From assembly GCA_963663245.1 (NCBI GenBank), contig OY760143.1:558001-622000 (forward strand): a stretch of DNA of 64,000 nucleotides, written 5' to 3'. This document shows, in pieces, positions 33,336 to 48,800 of this stretch. Source of the stretch: JAFGVL01 sp963663245 (GTDB taxonomy: Bacteria; Bacteroidota; Bacteroidia; Bacteroidales; Paludibacteraceae). The position numbers and the translations under genes were made by a program. Under the pieces are notes generated by a model. The model saw nothing but the letters and a program-made list of their open reading frames with translations. It ran no database searches and had not been told where the DNA came from. Every line of letters begins with the position of its first letter. Position 1 is the stretch's first letter.

Positions 33336-33352
33336 GAATTATTCTTATTTTG

Positions 33353-33385
33353 AAAAAGGCAATCCAATTATGGGTTGCCTTTTTT
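33353..33385 (+). terminator. Terminator of rpsO
   Basis: AAAAAGGCAATCC pairs with GGGTTGCCTTTTT (one G-T pair), loop 5-7 nt, followed by an uninterrupted T-run. Confidence 0.9.
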
Positions 33386-33823
33386 TTGTTTTTTTTTCAC
33401 TTTTTTTCACCCTTTTTGAGGGACTTTTGAAAGAAAGTATGCATCTGGAGCATATTTATTTCATAAAATTCTTTAAAATATGAAATTATATGTGTAGTTT
33501 TGAGTGTTAAAGTTATTTATACAAACCGTTTAATTAAAATATATGGTAAAACTCTTACTCAAAGGCATTTAAACTACATTTATTAATTGGAATTTATTGA
33601 GATTTTTGCATTTTACTTGTAAAAAATCTTATTTGTGCTTGTATTTTTTCTTATTTATAAGCGGTCCATTTCTAATGCATTTAGATAATCAATTCAAGTT
33701 TCTTTCCCAGAATTGACACATTTCTTTCGAGTGAGGTTTTACTTTTATGATTTATTTCTAATGTACTTTTATAATATTAAGTATGTTATTTTAAGTTAGA
33801 AAACAAGAAAAACCTTATAGGCT
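33386..33823 (+). other. 438-bp AT-rich leader region of the giant gene
   Basis: No gene seen. One exact -7 box (TAGTTTTG, 33495-33502) would give a leader of about 310 nt. Two imperfect boxes (TACTTTTA at 33740 and 33764) lie closer to the start, the first with a TTG at 33713. I cannot choose between them. No strong hairpin or tRNA-like structure was found. Confidence 0.5.
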
Positions 33824-36800
33824 ATGAAAAATCTAGACAAAATCTTTTCAAAATCTTTTTTTAAAGCTATTGTTGCTTTAATCTTATTATTGGCTGGTAC
33901 AAACTTATTTGCTCAAACAAAGTTTGTAACATATGAAGAAGCCTCTTCATATAGTTTTACTTTTCCAATGACACAAGATGGGATTAGTTTAAGTGTGACA
34001 AATGGATCTAATAAGAATGATGATCCTGCATGTAATAATGAAACGTGGGAAGTGTCAGCTTTATCGAAGACGTATATGCTTTCCTTATCATCATCAGGAA
34101 TGATTGATATTGATGCAGGAGCTGGGAATGTTATTCAAAATGTAACTATGTTGTTGTCTAGAAATAGTTCTGGTTCTACAGTTCAAACTACAGGGCATTC
34201 TGCTTTTAGTCCAGATGCTACTACTTGGTCAGACTATGCTGATGTGACGACTAATGGTTATGATTATTGTACAGAACAATCATTTACGCCAGTAGGAACA
34301 AATCACAGGTATTTTTCTATGGGTCGTGCAGCTATTGGAGGAACATCTCCTTCAACTAATCAGGAGATGCGTATTTATTATGTAATAGTTACGCTTGCTG
34401 CAAGTGGAACTCAGGAGATTAATATACAACAAGGAGGTACTGATTATGCTTGTGGTGGAGCAGCCTATTCTTTTGGAGCCGTAAATGTTGGAAGTACTTC
34501 TGATGCTACTTTTACCATTCAAAATACAGATGCTACTGATGACTTAACTGTTACAGATATTACTTTAAGTGGAGAATATACTTTAGTTACAACACCTGTT
34601 TACCCTTTAGTTATTGGACCATCTAGTTCAACGACAATAGATGTGAGGTTTACACCTACGGCTGGAGGAGTGTCTAATGGTTCTTTTACTGTTGAAAGTG
34701 ACGATTCTGATGAAGCTTCTTGTACAATTAATTTAACAGGAACAGGGATTGATACAAATCCAACTTTAATCTCTACGGAGAATACAATGGGTAGCTTTTG
34801 TACTACTACAGCTGCAGCTTCAGCAGCACAAACATTTGATTTAACGGGAGCAAATACCAATGGTAATGATATTCTTATTACAGCACCAACAGGTTTTGAA
34901 GTATCAACAGATGGTGGTTCTACTTATGGAACAACAAGAACCTTAACAGCTTATGCTGGTGGAAATCAAACTATATATGTAAGAATACCTGCGGGCGCTT
35001 CTAATGGAGCAAAAACAGGGACATTAAATTTAACAGGAACAGGCTATACTACTGTAGGGATAGATTTAAGTGGAAATGTAGGAACTCCAGCTATTACTCC
35101 TTCAGGTTCAGTAACGGGCTTGTCCTATGCACAAGGTTCTGGTCCTTCATCAGAAACTACTTTTACATTTACGGCAGCTAACCTTTGCCCTCAAACTGGT
35201 GACGTAACTGTTACTGCAAGTGACTTCGATATATCTACTGATGGTATAACTTGGTCAAGTTCTATTACTTATCCTTTTACAACAGGCGCTTTAGGGTCAC
35301 AAACAGTACATGCCCGTTTAAAAGCAGGCTTGTCTTTAGGGGTTTATAGTGAAAATTTTTCTTTTTCTGGAGGAGGAGCTACGGCAACTCAAGCTGCAGA
35401 TGGGACTGTTTCTGCCCCAGCAGCAACGAAAGTATTTGATTTTGATGCTGCAAATGTCGAAACAGGAGATGAGTGGATTGAAGCAGGCGTTGGTTCTTTT
35501 GCTCGTTCAGAATCTGGTGGTGGTAGTTTGGGTTCTACAAGCTGCGATGGCTACTCAAACTCGATGACAACAAGTGGTGATTTTATCTACTTTAAAGCGG
35601 AAGATGATATTACCTCAATAGAAATTAGGGGTACAGGAACAGGTTCAAATAGGCAATTAGATAATATTGCTATTGGAGGAACCAATTTAACAGATTCTTA
35701 TAGTACTGATGGTGGAGCTTCAGGTACAGGTATAATAGATGGAAGTACTTGTGGCTCTGTTGAAGTGACACCAAGCTCAACAATACCTGCAGGCACATGG
35801 GTTAGGATTGAATTAACTGGAAATGTTAATATATCAAATATTGTTCTTAATTTGGCTCCAACCGGTCCGGAATTAAATGTGCAACAAGCAGGTTCAGATT
35901 ATGCTTGTGGAGGAGCTGCATACTTATTTGGCTCTACTCAAATTGGAACACCAGTCGATGCTGTAATTACGATTCAAAACACAGGATCTTTTGTGATGAA
36001 TATTTCAAGTATTACTGCAACTGGTGATTTCTCAATTGTTTCTGCAGTACCTGCAACTGTTGCAGGAGGTAGCTCAGAAGATATTACCGTTCGTTTTAAC
36101 CCAAGCTCTGCAGGAACTATTAATGGAAGCATTACTATTAATAATGATGAAGCGGGTGATGCGAATGATGAAACAGCTTGTCAAATTAATTTACAAGGAA
36201 TAGGTACACCTAATGTGCCTACCTTACAAGCAACAACACCACTTACAGGAATGACTTATGTTCAGGGTTCTGGACCTTCCAATACCACTTTAATGACAGT
36301 GGAAGGATGGAACTTAACACCAGGGACAATAACCGTAAGTGGATTAACTAATTATGAGATTTCATCAGATGGTGGAACAACATGGGCTAGTAATACTTTT
36401 GCTTTTGCAACTGCTGATTTCTCAAGAGGAGTATTGGTTCGATTAAAATCAGGACTAGCTGTGAATTCTAACTACGCAGAGTCTGTAATTGTTTCTGACG
36501 GGGTATTGAGTCAGGCGGTTGATTTTTCCGGTTCGGTAACTTTGCCTGTCCCAATATTAACAGCCAATCCATCTAATTTAACAGGTTTAACTTATTTGGA
36601 TGGTAATGGGCCTTCAGAGCAAGTGAAATCATTTACCATAAGTGGGGTGAACTTAATGCCTGGAGACGTTACAGTAGACGCTCCAACTAATTATGAAATT
36701 TCACTGGATGGAACTACTTTCGTGAGCTCATTAACAATTCCACAATATGACTTGCCAACAACTACTGTCTACGTTCGATTAAAATCAGGATTAGCTGTTG

Positions 36801-39800
36801 CTAGTTATAATGAGATAATTCAATTATATGGTGCTGGTGTAGATGTTGGAGATGCAACAGATGTTGATGTTTCGGGTCAAGTGTATAATACTTCTTCAAC
36901 TGTAGATTGTCCTGGCTCTTTCCCATTCGGAGTAAGTTTTGATTCGGGAGGTATTGATTTTGCTTCAGGTTCTGGGACATCTGTAGAATCGTTGAGTATC
37001 AATTACTCGTCTAGTGCAACTGTTCCATTACCTTCTGGTTCTTACACTATTACTGATAATCCACAATCAGTACATCCAGATTTTATTGGTATTTCTGGTG
37101 GGGAGAACCAATTAGTTATTAATACAGAAGGCGAAAGTTCAAATTCTACAGCCATTGAGTACTATATGGATACTAAGAATGGCGAAACTTATGAGTTTAG
37201 CTATACAATATGTAACTTGATGCCAGCATCAACAGTTGGTTGTACAAATACAAGTAAAGCATTAACAGTAGACTTGGAAATGCATAAAATGTACGATGAT
37301 AACTCAAGTTCAAGTAGTTTTACTCCTACCTTTACTTCTGGGAGTATGTCAGATATTACCGTTGCTTACGGTGGTTGTCAGGAATATAGAGGAAGATTTA
37401 CTGCTGATGCAAAGAATAGAATTCGTATTCGAATTAAAAAACAAACGAGTTCGTCTTGTTCTGCATTAGGATTTAGTGGGGTAACTGTAGAAGGATGTCA
37501 TCCTTATACAATTACAACTGACCAGCCAGGAGATAAAGTTTGCCAGGGAGATCCTATTCTTTTAACTGTAGAAAATCTTACTGCAGGTAGCTATTTATGG
37601 CAATCGCGTGCTTCAGGCTCTTCTGATCCTTGGGTAACAGAGCCTGGGATAACTCAAGCAATTACTGTAAACCCTACTGTAGATACAGATTATCGTGTTG
37701 TAGCTAATGGAGCTACTGTTACAAAAACGGTTCGTGCTGTGATTTGTTGTTCAACAATGGGTAATAGAATTGTAGTATTACAAGATGATTTTGGTACAGT
37801 TACAGGAACAGATAGAGCATCAAACGCTTATGTTACAGGCTATGATTATCTTGCCTCAGGAGATATTAATGATGGCGATTATGCTATTATGAATGATGCC
37901 GGTCAAGTTTCGTGGTTTGTAAATAGTGTAGGACATACAACTGGAGCAGCAGACGATGGTCACCTCGTAATTAATGGGGATAATGTTGGAGAGATTGCTT
38001 ATAGTAGAAGTTATGGTCCTTTATGTGCGAATACAATTTATGATTTATCTGCATTTATTGCCAATGTTGATAATGATGGTGATGCAGATACGTGGCCAAA
38101 TCTTACTTTTAATGTTTGGAATGCTTCTCATACTACTTTATTAGAAACAGTAAATTCTGGAGATATTGACTGGGATGGTGGAAATGCTACTTGGTACGAA
38201 CGTGGTATATCTTTTAACTCAGGTGCAAGTTCAGATATTGTAATTGATATTGTTAATAATAAATCTGCTGGTGGTGGTAATGACTTTGCTATTGATGATA
38301 TTACTTTTACTACCTGTACTCCAGACCTAGAATTATATAGTGATTTGCCTACTTATACAGTAGATCAACAAATTTGTCAAGATTTAGTTATTCCTGTTAC
38401 AGCGTTTACACCATATGATATAACTCAATTCTATCCTACGCCTTATTATTATTTTCAAATGAAAGTTAATGCTGGTCCATGGACTAATGTGGGCTCTGCA
38501 ACTACTTCTCCTATTTATGGTTTTGATACTAGTACTCAACCCCCAGGAGCTGTTGTTACTTTCCGTACTGTAATTGCTCCTACAGCAGCTGTCGCTACTA
38601 CTGTTGCGGATAATCTTATTGCTGGAGATCCTGCTGATGATGGCTTATTAACATGTGAAACTTATGCTTTAAGTAATGAAGTAATTATTGATATATTGTC
38701 TCCTATCACAATGGGGCCTACAACTCCTGAAGTTCGTTGTCCTGGAGAAAATTTTGATATGACAGGAACAACAAGTGCTGCTTATTGGTCGTGGGGTACA
38801 TTAACAGATCCTGAAGCTTATGTTGCAAGAACAAATACTGCCGGATTAAAAACTTACAATCACACTGTTACCGGTGCTGAAGATATTTATTTTTATGGAT
38901 GGAGTTCGGATAACCCTGTTCCAACTGCATGTATTGCTGAACAAGTATTTCAAATTACTTTGGATGTAATTCCAGATCCTGCTGTAACGAATTATAATAA
39001 TTGTGTAGTTAGTCCTGGTGTAAATGAAGCATGGATTGATCTAGTTACAGTGCCAGGAGGTCAAACAGCATCATTTTTTGTAGACAACAATTCTGCAACA
39101 ATAGCAATAGCTCCTACAGATTATAATACAGGAACTGCTGGTTCTTTATTCTATTGGGTCAGTTTAGAGTCTGCTGCAGGTTGTGTTTCTAATAGAGTTC
39201 CAGTTACAGTTGATGTTACTACTGGAGGTATTGGTTTACCTGATGTAACTAATCAAACTGAATGTGAGATGCCAGGAACCTTAAATTATATTGCCGCTAC
39301 TAATCTTGGTGGAGCAAGCTTAGTTTGGTATAATGCCGCATCAGGTGGTGTCGGAAGTGGAACAACTCCTTCAGAAAGTACAACTACGGCTGGTGTATTC
39401 ACTATGTATGTAAGTCAATCTTTAGCTGGTTGTGAAGGTCCACGTATGCCTGTAACAATTACTATTGTTGCAGCTCCTACAACAACGCCAGTAACAAATG
39501 CTGCAAGATGTGGTACAGGAACTTTAGTTTTAGGTGCAACACCTTCTTCTGGTGCTACCTTAGCTTGGTATGCAGCTATAACTGGTGGTGCCCCATTGGG
39601 TGCTGGAAATACCTATACGACTCCGAGTATTTCTGCAACAACGGTTTACTATGTTGCAGCAACTGTTGGTTCTTGTAGTACGAATCCGAGAACTGCAGTA
39701 ACGGCGACGATAAATGATAATCCTGTTATCTCAATTGATGATCCAGGAACAGTATGTCCATCATCAATAACAGGTCTGACTACTACCTTAACAGCAACAA

Positions 39801-42800
39801 CAGGTCCTTATACTTATTCTTGGACTAATGCTACTGCAACAGGTTCGGATGATACTGCTGATTTTACTGCTTCTGCATTATGTAATACGACAACTACAGT
39901 TACTGTTGAAGTAGAAGATAATTATGGTTGTGTGCATAGTGATTCGGAAATTGTCACCTCACAAGACATAACCGCACCAACAGGATCAGCACCAGCAGGT
40001 ACAACAGGAATTGATGCTTGTTCGGCAGATGCAGCAACAGCTTCCCCAGCGTTTAATGCAGGAACAGCCGCTTCTGGTTATAGTGATAACTGTGGTGGAA
40101 CGGTAACAGCGAGTTTAACAAATACAGTGGTAACAGGCGATGATTGTGCATGGACCTTAACTTATACATTTGAAGTAGAGGATGCTTGTGGGAATACTTT
40201 AACAGGTCAAACTATAGCACATACAGGCAGTGATCAAACCGCACCAACAGGATCAGCACCAGCAGGTACAACAGGAATTGATGCTTGTTCGGCAGATGCA
40301 GCAACAGCTTCCCCAGCGTTTAATGCAGGAACAGCCGCTTCTGGTTATAGTGATAACTGTGGTGGAACGGTAACAGCGAGTTTAACAAATACAGTGGTAA
40401 CAGGCGATGATTGTGCATGGACCTTAACTTATACATTTGAAGTAGAGGATGCTTGTGGGAATACCTTAACAGGTCAAACTATAGCACATACAGGCAGTGA
40501 TCAAACCGCACCAACAGGATCAGCACCAGCAGGTACAACAGGAATTGATGCTTGTTCGGCAGATGCAGCAACAGCTTCCCCAGCGTTTAATGCAGGAACA
40601 GCTGCTTCTGGTTATAGTGATAACTGTGGTGGAACGGTAACAGCGAGTTTAACAAATACAGTGGTAACAGGCGATGATTGTGCATGGACCTTAACTTATA
40701 CATTTGAAGTAGAGGATGCTTGTGGGAATACTTTAACAGGTCAAACTATAGCACATACAGGCAGTGATCAAACCGCACCAACAGGATCAGCACCAGCAGG
40801 TACAACAGGAATTGATGCTTGTTCGGCAGATGCAGCAACAGCTTCCCCAGCGTTTAATGCAGGAACAGCTGCTTCTGGTTATAGTGATAACTGTGGTGGA
40901 ACGGTAACAGCGAGTTTAACAAATACAGTGGTAACAGGCGATGATTGTGCATGGACCTTAACTTATACATTTGAAGTAGAGGATGCTTGTGGGAATACTT
41001 TAACAGGTCAAACTATAGCACATACAGGCAGTGATCAAACCGCACCAACAGGATCAGCACCAGCAGGTACAACAGGAATTGATGCTTGTTCGGCAGATGC
41101 AGCAACAGCTTCCCCAGCGTTTAATGCAGGAACAGCTGCTTCTGGTTATAGTGATAACTGTGGTGGAACGGTAACAGCGAGTTTAACAAATACAGTGGTA
41201 ACAGGCGATGATTGTGCATGGACCTTAACTTATACATTTGAAGTAGAGGATGCTTGTGGGAATACTTTAACAGGTCAAACTATAGCACATACAGGCAGTG
41301 ATCAAACCGCACCAACAGGATCAGCACCAGCAGGTACAACAGGAATTGATGCTTGTTCGGCAGATGCAGCAACAGCTTCCCCAGCGTTTAATGCAGGAAC
41401 AGCTGCTTCTGGTTATAGTGATAACTGTGGTGGAACGGTAACAGCGAGTTTAACAAATACAGTGGTAACAGGCGATGATTGTGCATGGACCTTAACTTAT
41501 ACATTTGAAGTAGAGGATGCTTGTGGGAATACTTTAACAGGTCAAACTATAGCACATACAGGCAGTGATCAAACCGCACCAACAGGATCAGCACCAGCAG
41601 GTACAACAGGAATTGATGCTTGTTCGGCAGATGCAGCAACAGCTTCCCCAGCGTTTAATGCAGGAACAGCTGCTTCTGGTTATAGTGATAACTGTGGTGG
41701 AACGGTAACAGCGAGTTTAACAAATACAGTGGTAACAGGCGATGATTGTGCATGGACCTTAACTTATACATTTGAAGTAGAGGATGCTTGTGGGAATACT
41801 TTAACAGGTCAAACTATAGCACATACAGGCAGTGATCAAACCGCACCAACAGGATCAGCACCAGCAGGTACAACAGGAATTGATGCTTGTTCGGCAGATG
41901 CAGCAACAGCTTCCCCAGCGTTTAATGCAGGAACAGCCGCTTCTGGTTATAGTGATAACTGTGGTGGAACGGTAACAGCGAGTTTAACAAATACAGTGGT
42001 AACAGGCGATGATTGTGCATGGACCTTAACTTATACATTTGAAGTAGAGGATGCTTGTGGGAATACCTTAACAGGTCAAACTATAGCACATACAGGCAGT
42101 GATCAAACCGCACCAACAGGATCAGCACCAGCAGGTACAACAGGAATTGATGCTTGTTCGGCAGATGCAGCAACAGCTTCCCCAGCGTTTAATGCAGGAA
42201 CAGCTGCTTCTGGTTATAGTGATAACTGTGGTGGAACGGTAACAGCGAGTTTAACAAATACAGTGGTAACAGGCGATGATTGTGCATGGACCTTAACTTA
42301 TACATTTGAAGTAGAGGATGCTTGTGGGAATACTTTAACAGGTCAAACTATAGCACATACAGGCAGTGATCAAACCGCACCAACAGGATCAGCACCAGCA
42401 GGTACAACAGGAATTGATGCTTGTTCGGCAGATGCAGCAACAGCTTCCCCAGCGTTTAATGCAGGAACAGCTGCTTCTGGTTATAGTGATAACTGTGGTG
42501 GAACGGTAACAGCGAGTTTAACAAATACAGTGGTAACAGGCGATGATTGTGCATGGACCTTAACTTATACATTTGAAGTAGAGGATGCTTGTGGGAATAC
42601 TTTAACAGGTCAAACTATAGCACATACAGGCAGTGATCAAACCGCACCAACAGGATCAGCACCAGCAGGTACAACAGGAATTGATGCTTGTTCGGCAGAT
42701 GCAGCAACAGCTTCCCCAGCGTTTAATGCAGGAACAGCTGCTTCTGGTTATAGTGATAACTGTGGTGGAACGGTAACAGCGAGTTTAACAAATACAGTGG

Positions 42801-45800
42801 TAACAGGCGATGATTGTGCATGGACCTTAACTTATACATTTGAAGTAGAGGATGCTTGTGGGAATACCTTAACAGGTCAAACTATAGCACATACAGGCAG
42901 TGATCAAACCGCACCAACAGGATCAGCACCAGCAGGTACAACAGGAATTGATGCTTGTTCGGCAGATGCAGCAACAGCTTCCCCAGCGTTTAATGCAGGA
43001 ACAGCTGCTTCTGGTTATAGTGATAACTGTGGTGGAACGGTAACAGCGAGTTTAACAAATACAGTGGTAACAGGCGATGATTGTGCATGGACCTTAACTT
43101 ATACATTTGAAGTAGAGGATGCTTGTGGGAATACTTTAACAGGTCAAACTATAGCACATACAGGCAGTGATCAAACCGCACCAACAGGATCAGCACCAGC
43201 AGGTACAACAGGAATTGATGCTTGTTCGGCAGATGCAGCAACAGCTTCCCCAGCGTTTAATGCAGGAACAGCTGCTTCTGGTTATAGTGATAACTGTGGT
43301 GGAACGGTAACAGCGAGTTTAACAAATACAGTGGTAACAGGCGATGATTGTGCATGGACCTTAACTTATACATTTGAAGTAGAGGATGCTTGTGGGAATA
43401 CTTTAACAGGTCAAACTATAGCACATACAGGCAGTGATCAAACCGCACCAACAGGATCAGCACCAGCAGGTACAACAGGAATTGATGCTTGTTCGGCAGA
43501 TGCAGCAACAGCTTCCCCAGCGTTTAATGCAGGAACAGCTGCTTCTGGTTATAGTGATAACTGTGGTGGAACGGTAACAGCGAGTTTAACAAATACAGTG
43601 GTAACAGGCGATGATTGTGCATGGACCTTAACTTATACATTTGAAGTAGAGGATGCTTGTGGGAATACCTTAACAGGTCAAACTATAGCACATACAGGCA
43701 GTGATCAAACCGCACCAACAGGATCAGCACCAGCAGGTACAACAGGAATTGATGCTTGTTCGGCAGATGCAGCAACAGCTTCCCCAGCGTTTAATGCAGG
43801 AACAGCTGCTTCTGGTTATAGTGATAACTGTGGTGGAACGGTAACAGCGAGTTTAACAAATACAGTGGTAACAGGCGATGATTGTGCATGGACCTTAACT
43901 TATACATTTGAAGTAGAGGATGCTTGTGGGAATACCTTAACAGGTCAAACTATAGCACATACAGGCAGTGATCAAACCGCACCAACAGGATCAGCACCAG
44001 CAGGTACAACAGGAATTGATGCTTGTTCGGCAGATGCAGCAACAGCTTCCCCAGCGTTTAATGCAGGAACAGCCGCTTCTGGTTATAGTGATAACTGTGG
44101 TGGAACGGTAACAGCGAGTTTAACAAATACAGTGGTAACAGGCGATGATTGTGCATGGACCTTAACTTATACATTTGAAGTAGAGGATGCTTGTGGGAAT
44201 ACCTTAACAGGTCAAACTATAGCACATACAGGCAGTGATCAAACCGCACCAACAGGATCAGCACCAGCAGGTACAACAGGAATTGATGCTTGTTCGGCAG
44301 ATGCAGCAACAGCTTCCCCAGCGTTTAATGCAGGAACAGCTGCTTCTGGTTATAGTGATAACTGTGGTGGAACGGTAACAGCGAGTTTAACAAATACAGT
44401 GGTAACAGGCGATGATTGTGCATGGACCTTAACTTATACATTTGAAGTAGAGGATGCTTGTGGGAATACCTTAACAGGTCAAACTATAGCACATACAGGC
44501 AGTGATCAAACCGCACCAACAGGATCAGCACCAGCAGGTACAACAGGAATTGATGCTTGTTCGGCAGATGCAGCAACAGCTTCCCCAGCGTTTAATGCAG
44601 GAACAGCCGCTTCTGGTTATAGTGATAACTGTGGTGGAACGGTAACAGCGAGTTTAACAAATACAGTGGTAACAGGCGATGATTGTGCATGGACCTTAAC
44701 TTATACATTTGAAGTAGAGGATGCTTGTGGGAATACCTTAACAGGTCAAACTATAGCACATACAGGCAGTGATCAAACCGCACCAACAGGATCAGCACCA
44801 GCAGGTACAACAGGAATTGATGCTTGTTCGGCAGATGCAGCAACAGCTTCCCCAGCGTTTAATGCAGGAACAGCTGCTTCTGGTTATAGTGATAACTGTG
44901 GTGGAACGGTAACAGCGAGTTTAACAAATACAGTGGTAACAGGCGATGATTGTGCATGGACCTTAACTTATACATTTGAAGTAGAGGATGCTTGTGGGAA
45001 TACCTTAACAGGTCAAACTATAGCACATACAGGCAGTGATCAAACCGCACCAACAGGATCAGCACCAGCAGGTACAACAGGAATTGATGCTTGTTCGGCA
45101 GATGCAGCAACAGCTTCCCCAGCGTTTAATGCAGGAACAGCTGCTTCTGGTTATAGTGATAACTGTGGTGGAACGGTAACAGCGAGTTTAACAAATACAG
45201 TGGTAACAGGCGATGATTGTGCATGGACCTTAACTTATACATTTGAAGTAGAGGATGCTTGTGGGAATACCTTAACAGGTCAAACTATAGCACATACAGG
45301 CAGTGATCAAACCGCACCAACAGGATCAGCACCAGCAGGTACAACAGGAATTGATGCTTGTTCGGCAGATGCAGCAACAGCTTCCCCAGCGTTTAATGCA
45401 GGAACAGCTGCTTCTGGTTATAGTGATAACTGTGGTGGAACGGTAACAGCGAGTTTAACAAATACAGTGGTAACAGGCGATGATTGTGCATGGACCTTAA
45501 CTTATACATTTGAAGTAGAGGATGCTTGTGGGAATACTTTAACAGGTCAAACTATAGCACATACAGGCAGTGATCAAACCGCACCAACAGGATCAGCACC
45601 AGCAGGTACAACAGGAATTGATGCTTGTTCGGCAGATGCAGCAACAGCTTCCCCAGCGTTTAATGCAGGAACAGCTGCTTCTGGTTATAGTGATAACTGT
45701 GGTGGAACGGTAACAGCGAGTTTAACAAATACAGTGGTAACAGGCGATGATTGTGCATGGACCTTAACTTATACATTTGAAGTAGAGGATGCTTGTGGGA

Positions 45801-48800
45801 ATACCTTAACAGGTCAAACTATAGCACATACAGGCAGTGATCAAACCGCACCAACAGGATCAGCACCAGCAGGTACAACAGGAATTGATGCTTGTTCGGC
45901 AGATGCAGCAACAGCTTCCCCAGCGTTTAATGCAGGAACAGCTGCTTCTGGTTATAGTGATAACTGTGGTGGAACGGTAACAGCGAGTTTAACAAATACA
46001 GTGGTAACAGGCGATGATTGTGCATGGACCTTAACTTATACATTTGAAGTAGAGGATGCTTGTGGGAATACTTTAACAGGTCAAACTATAGCACATACAG
46101 GCAGTGATCAAACCGCACCAACAGGATCAGCACCAGCAGGTACAACAGGAATTGATGCTTGTTCGGCAGATGCAGCAACAGCTTCCCCAGCGTTTAATGC
46201 AGGAACAGCTGCTTCTGGTTATAGTGATAACTGTGGTGGAACGGTAACAGCGAGTTTAACAAATACAGTGGTAACAGGCGATGATTGTGCATGGACCTTA
46301 ACTTATACATTTGAAGTAGAGGATGCTTGTGGGAATACTTTAACAGGTCAAACTATAGCACATACAGGCAGTGATCAAACCGCACCAACAGGATCAGCAC
46401 CAGCAGGTACAACAGGAATTGATGCTTGTTCGGCAGATGCAGCAACAGCTTCCCCAGCGTTTAATGCAGGAACAGCTGCTTCTGGTTATAGTGATAACTG
46501 TGGTGGAACGGTAACAGCGAGTTTAACAAATACAGTGGTAACAGGCGATGATTGTGCATGGACCTTAACTTATACATTTGAAGTAGAGGATGCTTGTGGG
46601 AATACTTTAACAGGTCAAACTATAGCACATACAGGCAGTGATCAAACCGCACCAACAGGATCAGCACCAGCAGGTACAACAGGAATTGATGCTTGTTCGG
46701 CAGATGCAGCAACAGCTTCCCCAGCGTTTAATGCAGGAACAGCTGCTTCTGGTTATAGTGATAACTGTGGTGGAACGGTAACAGCGAGTTTAACAAATAC
46801 AGTGGTAACAGGCGATGATTGTGCATGGACCTTAACTTATACATTTGAAGTAGAGGATGCTTGTGGGAATACCTTAACAGGTCAAACTATAGCACATACA
46901 GGCAGTGATCAAACCGCACCAACAGTTACAGGTACTGTTTCAGATCAAAATGCTATAGCAATGGGTGCTTGTGTATTCCAAGTGCCTGATGTAACAGGAT
47001 TAGTTCGTCTTATTTCGGCAGATATTTGCACTACAAATGCTGCATTAGTAATTACTCAATCACCTACAGCAGGTACAGTTATAGTTGGACCTACATCAGT
47101 AATAGTAACAGTAGCTGATGCCTGTGGTAATGATGTTACTACGCCAGTTAATGTTTTATATCCAACAGCTCCAACAATTACAGAGTTGAGCAAATCATGT
47201 GCTGTAAATTTACTAACGTACTCAGTCCAAGTAACTGTTAGTCCAAGTGTCGTTTCAGTAACTTCAAATCAGGGTGTACCTGTGTTTGTTGCAGGTAATG
47301 TTTGGGAGGAAACTTTAATAGATGTAGCTAATGATGTTAATTATGTAGCCACTGATGCAGATGGTTGTACTGTTCCTTTAGCAGTTGTTAAACCAAACTG
47401 TACTTGTCCTGTAATAACTCCACCAACAAATGATGGAGATCAGACTTATTGTGAGACGGAGCCTATTCCAACATTAAGTGTAACATTAGTTGATGGAGAT
47501 GAAATTGATTGGTATAATGCAGGTGGAACTTTATTATTGAGTAATAGTTTAACTTATACACCAGCTGCCCCTGCTCCAGGTACAACAGTAATTTATTATG
47601 CTGAAGCAAGAGAAACTGCGACAGGCTGTGTTTCTTTACGTAGGCCTGTGTCAATAACGAGATACTTAAACCCGGTACTGACAGTAACTACTCCAGTAGT
47701 TGTTTGTGAGCCAAATACAGTTAATCTTACAGCAGGTACAAGTACTACTATAGCTGGAACTGTTACTTATTATAATGAAGCTACTTTGTCTACATTAGTA
47801 ACTGATGAGACAGCAGTAGGAGCAGGAACTTATTATGTGTTGGTAGAGACTGCATTAGCTTGTCGTGATACTGCAGAAATTGTTGTCTCAACGAATCCAA
47901 AACCAGTTTTAACGGTAGTAACTCCAGCAGCTGTATGTGAACCAAGCACTGTTGATTTAACAAGTACGGTTTCTAGTTCTGAGGCAGGTGTAATCACTTA
48001 CTTTAGTGATGCTGCCTTAACTTTACCAGTAGCTGATGAAACAGCTGTAAGTGCAGGCACTTATTATATGTTAGGTACAGCAACTGCCGGTTCATGTTTA
48101 GATACCGCTAGTGTGGTAATCTCAACCGATCCAAAACCAGTTTTAACGGTAGTAACTCCAGCAGCTGTATGTGAACCAAGCACTGTTGATTTAACAAGTA
48201 CGGTTTCTAGTTCAGAGGCAGGTGTGATCACTTACTTTACAGACGCTGCCTTAACATTACCATTAGCTGATGAGACAGCAGTAGGAGCAGGTACTTATTA
48301 TATGTTAGGTACAGCAACCGCCGGTTCATGTTTAGATACTGCTAGTGTGGTAATCTCAACGAATCCAAAACCAGTATTAACGGTAGTAACTCCAGCAGCT
48401 GTATGTGAACCAAGCACTGTTGATTTAACAAGTACGGTTTCTAGTTCTGAGGCTGGTGTAATCACTTACTTTAGTGACGCTGCCTTAACATTACCAGTAG
48501 CTGATGAAACAGCTGTAAGTGCAGGCACGTATTATATGTTAGGTACAGCAACCGCTGGTTCATGTTTGGATACCGCTAGTGTGGTAATCTCAACGAATCC
48601 AAAACCAGTTTTAACGGTAGTAACTCCAGCAGCTGTATGTGAACCAAGCACTGTTGATTTAACAAGTACGGTTTCTAGTTCAGAGGCTGGTTTAATCACT
48701 TACTTTAGTGATGCTGCCTTAACTTTACCAGTAGCTGATGAGACAGCTGTAAGTGCAGGCACGTATTATATGTTAGGTACAGCAACTGCCGGTTCATGTT

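Noticed and set aside
33386..33823. Small RNA gene or riboswitch before the giant gene
   Set aside because: I found no stable hairpin, conserved motif or tRNA-like fold, only AT-rich sequence with weak promoter boxes.
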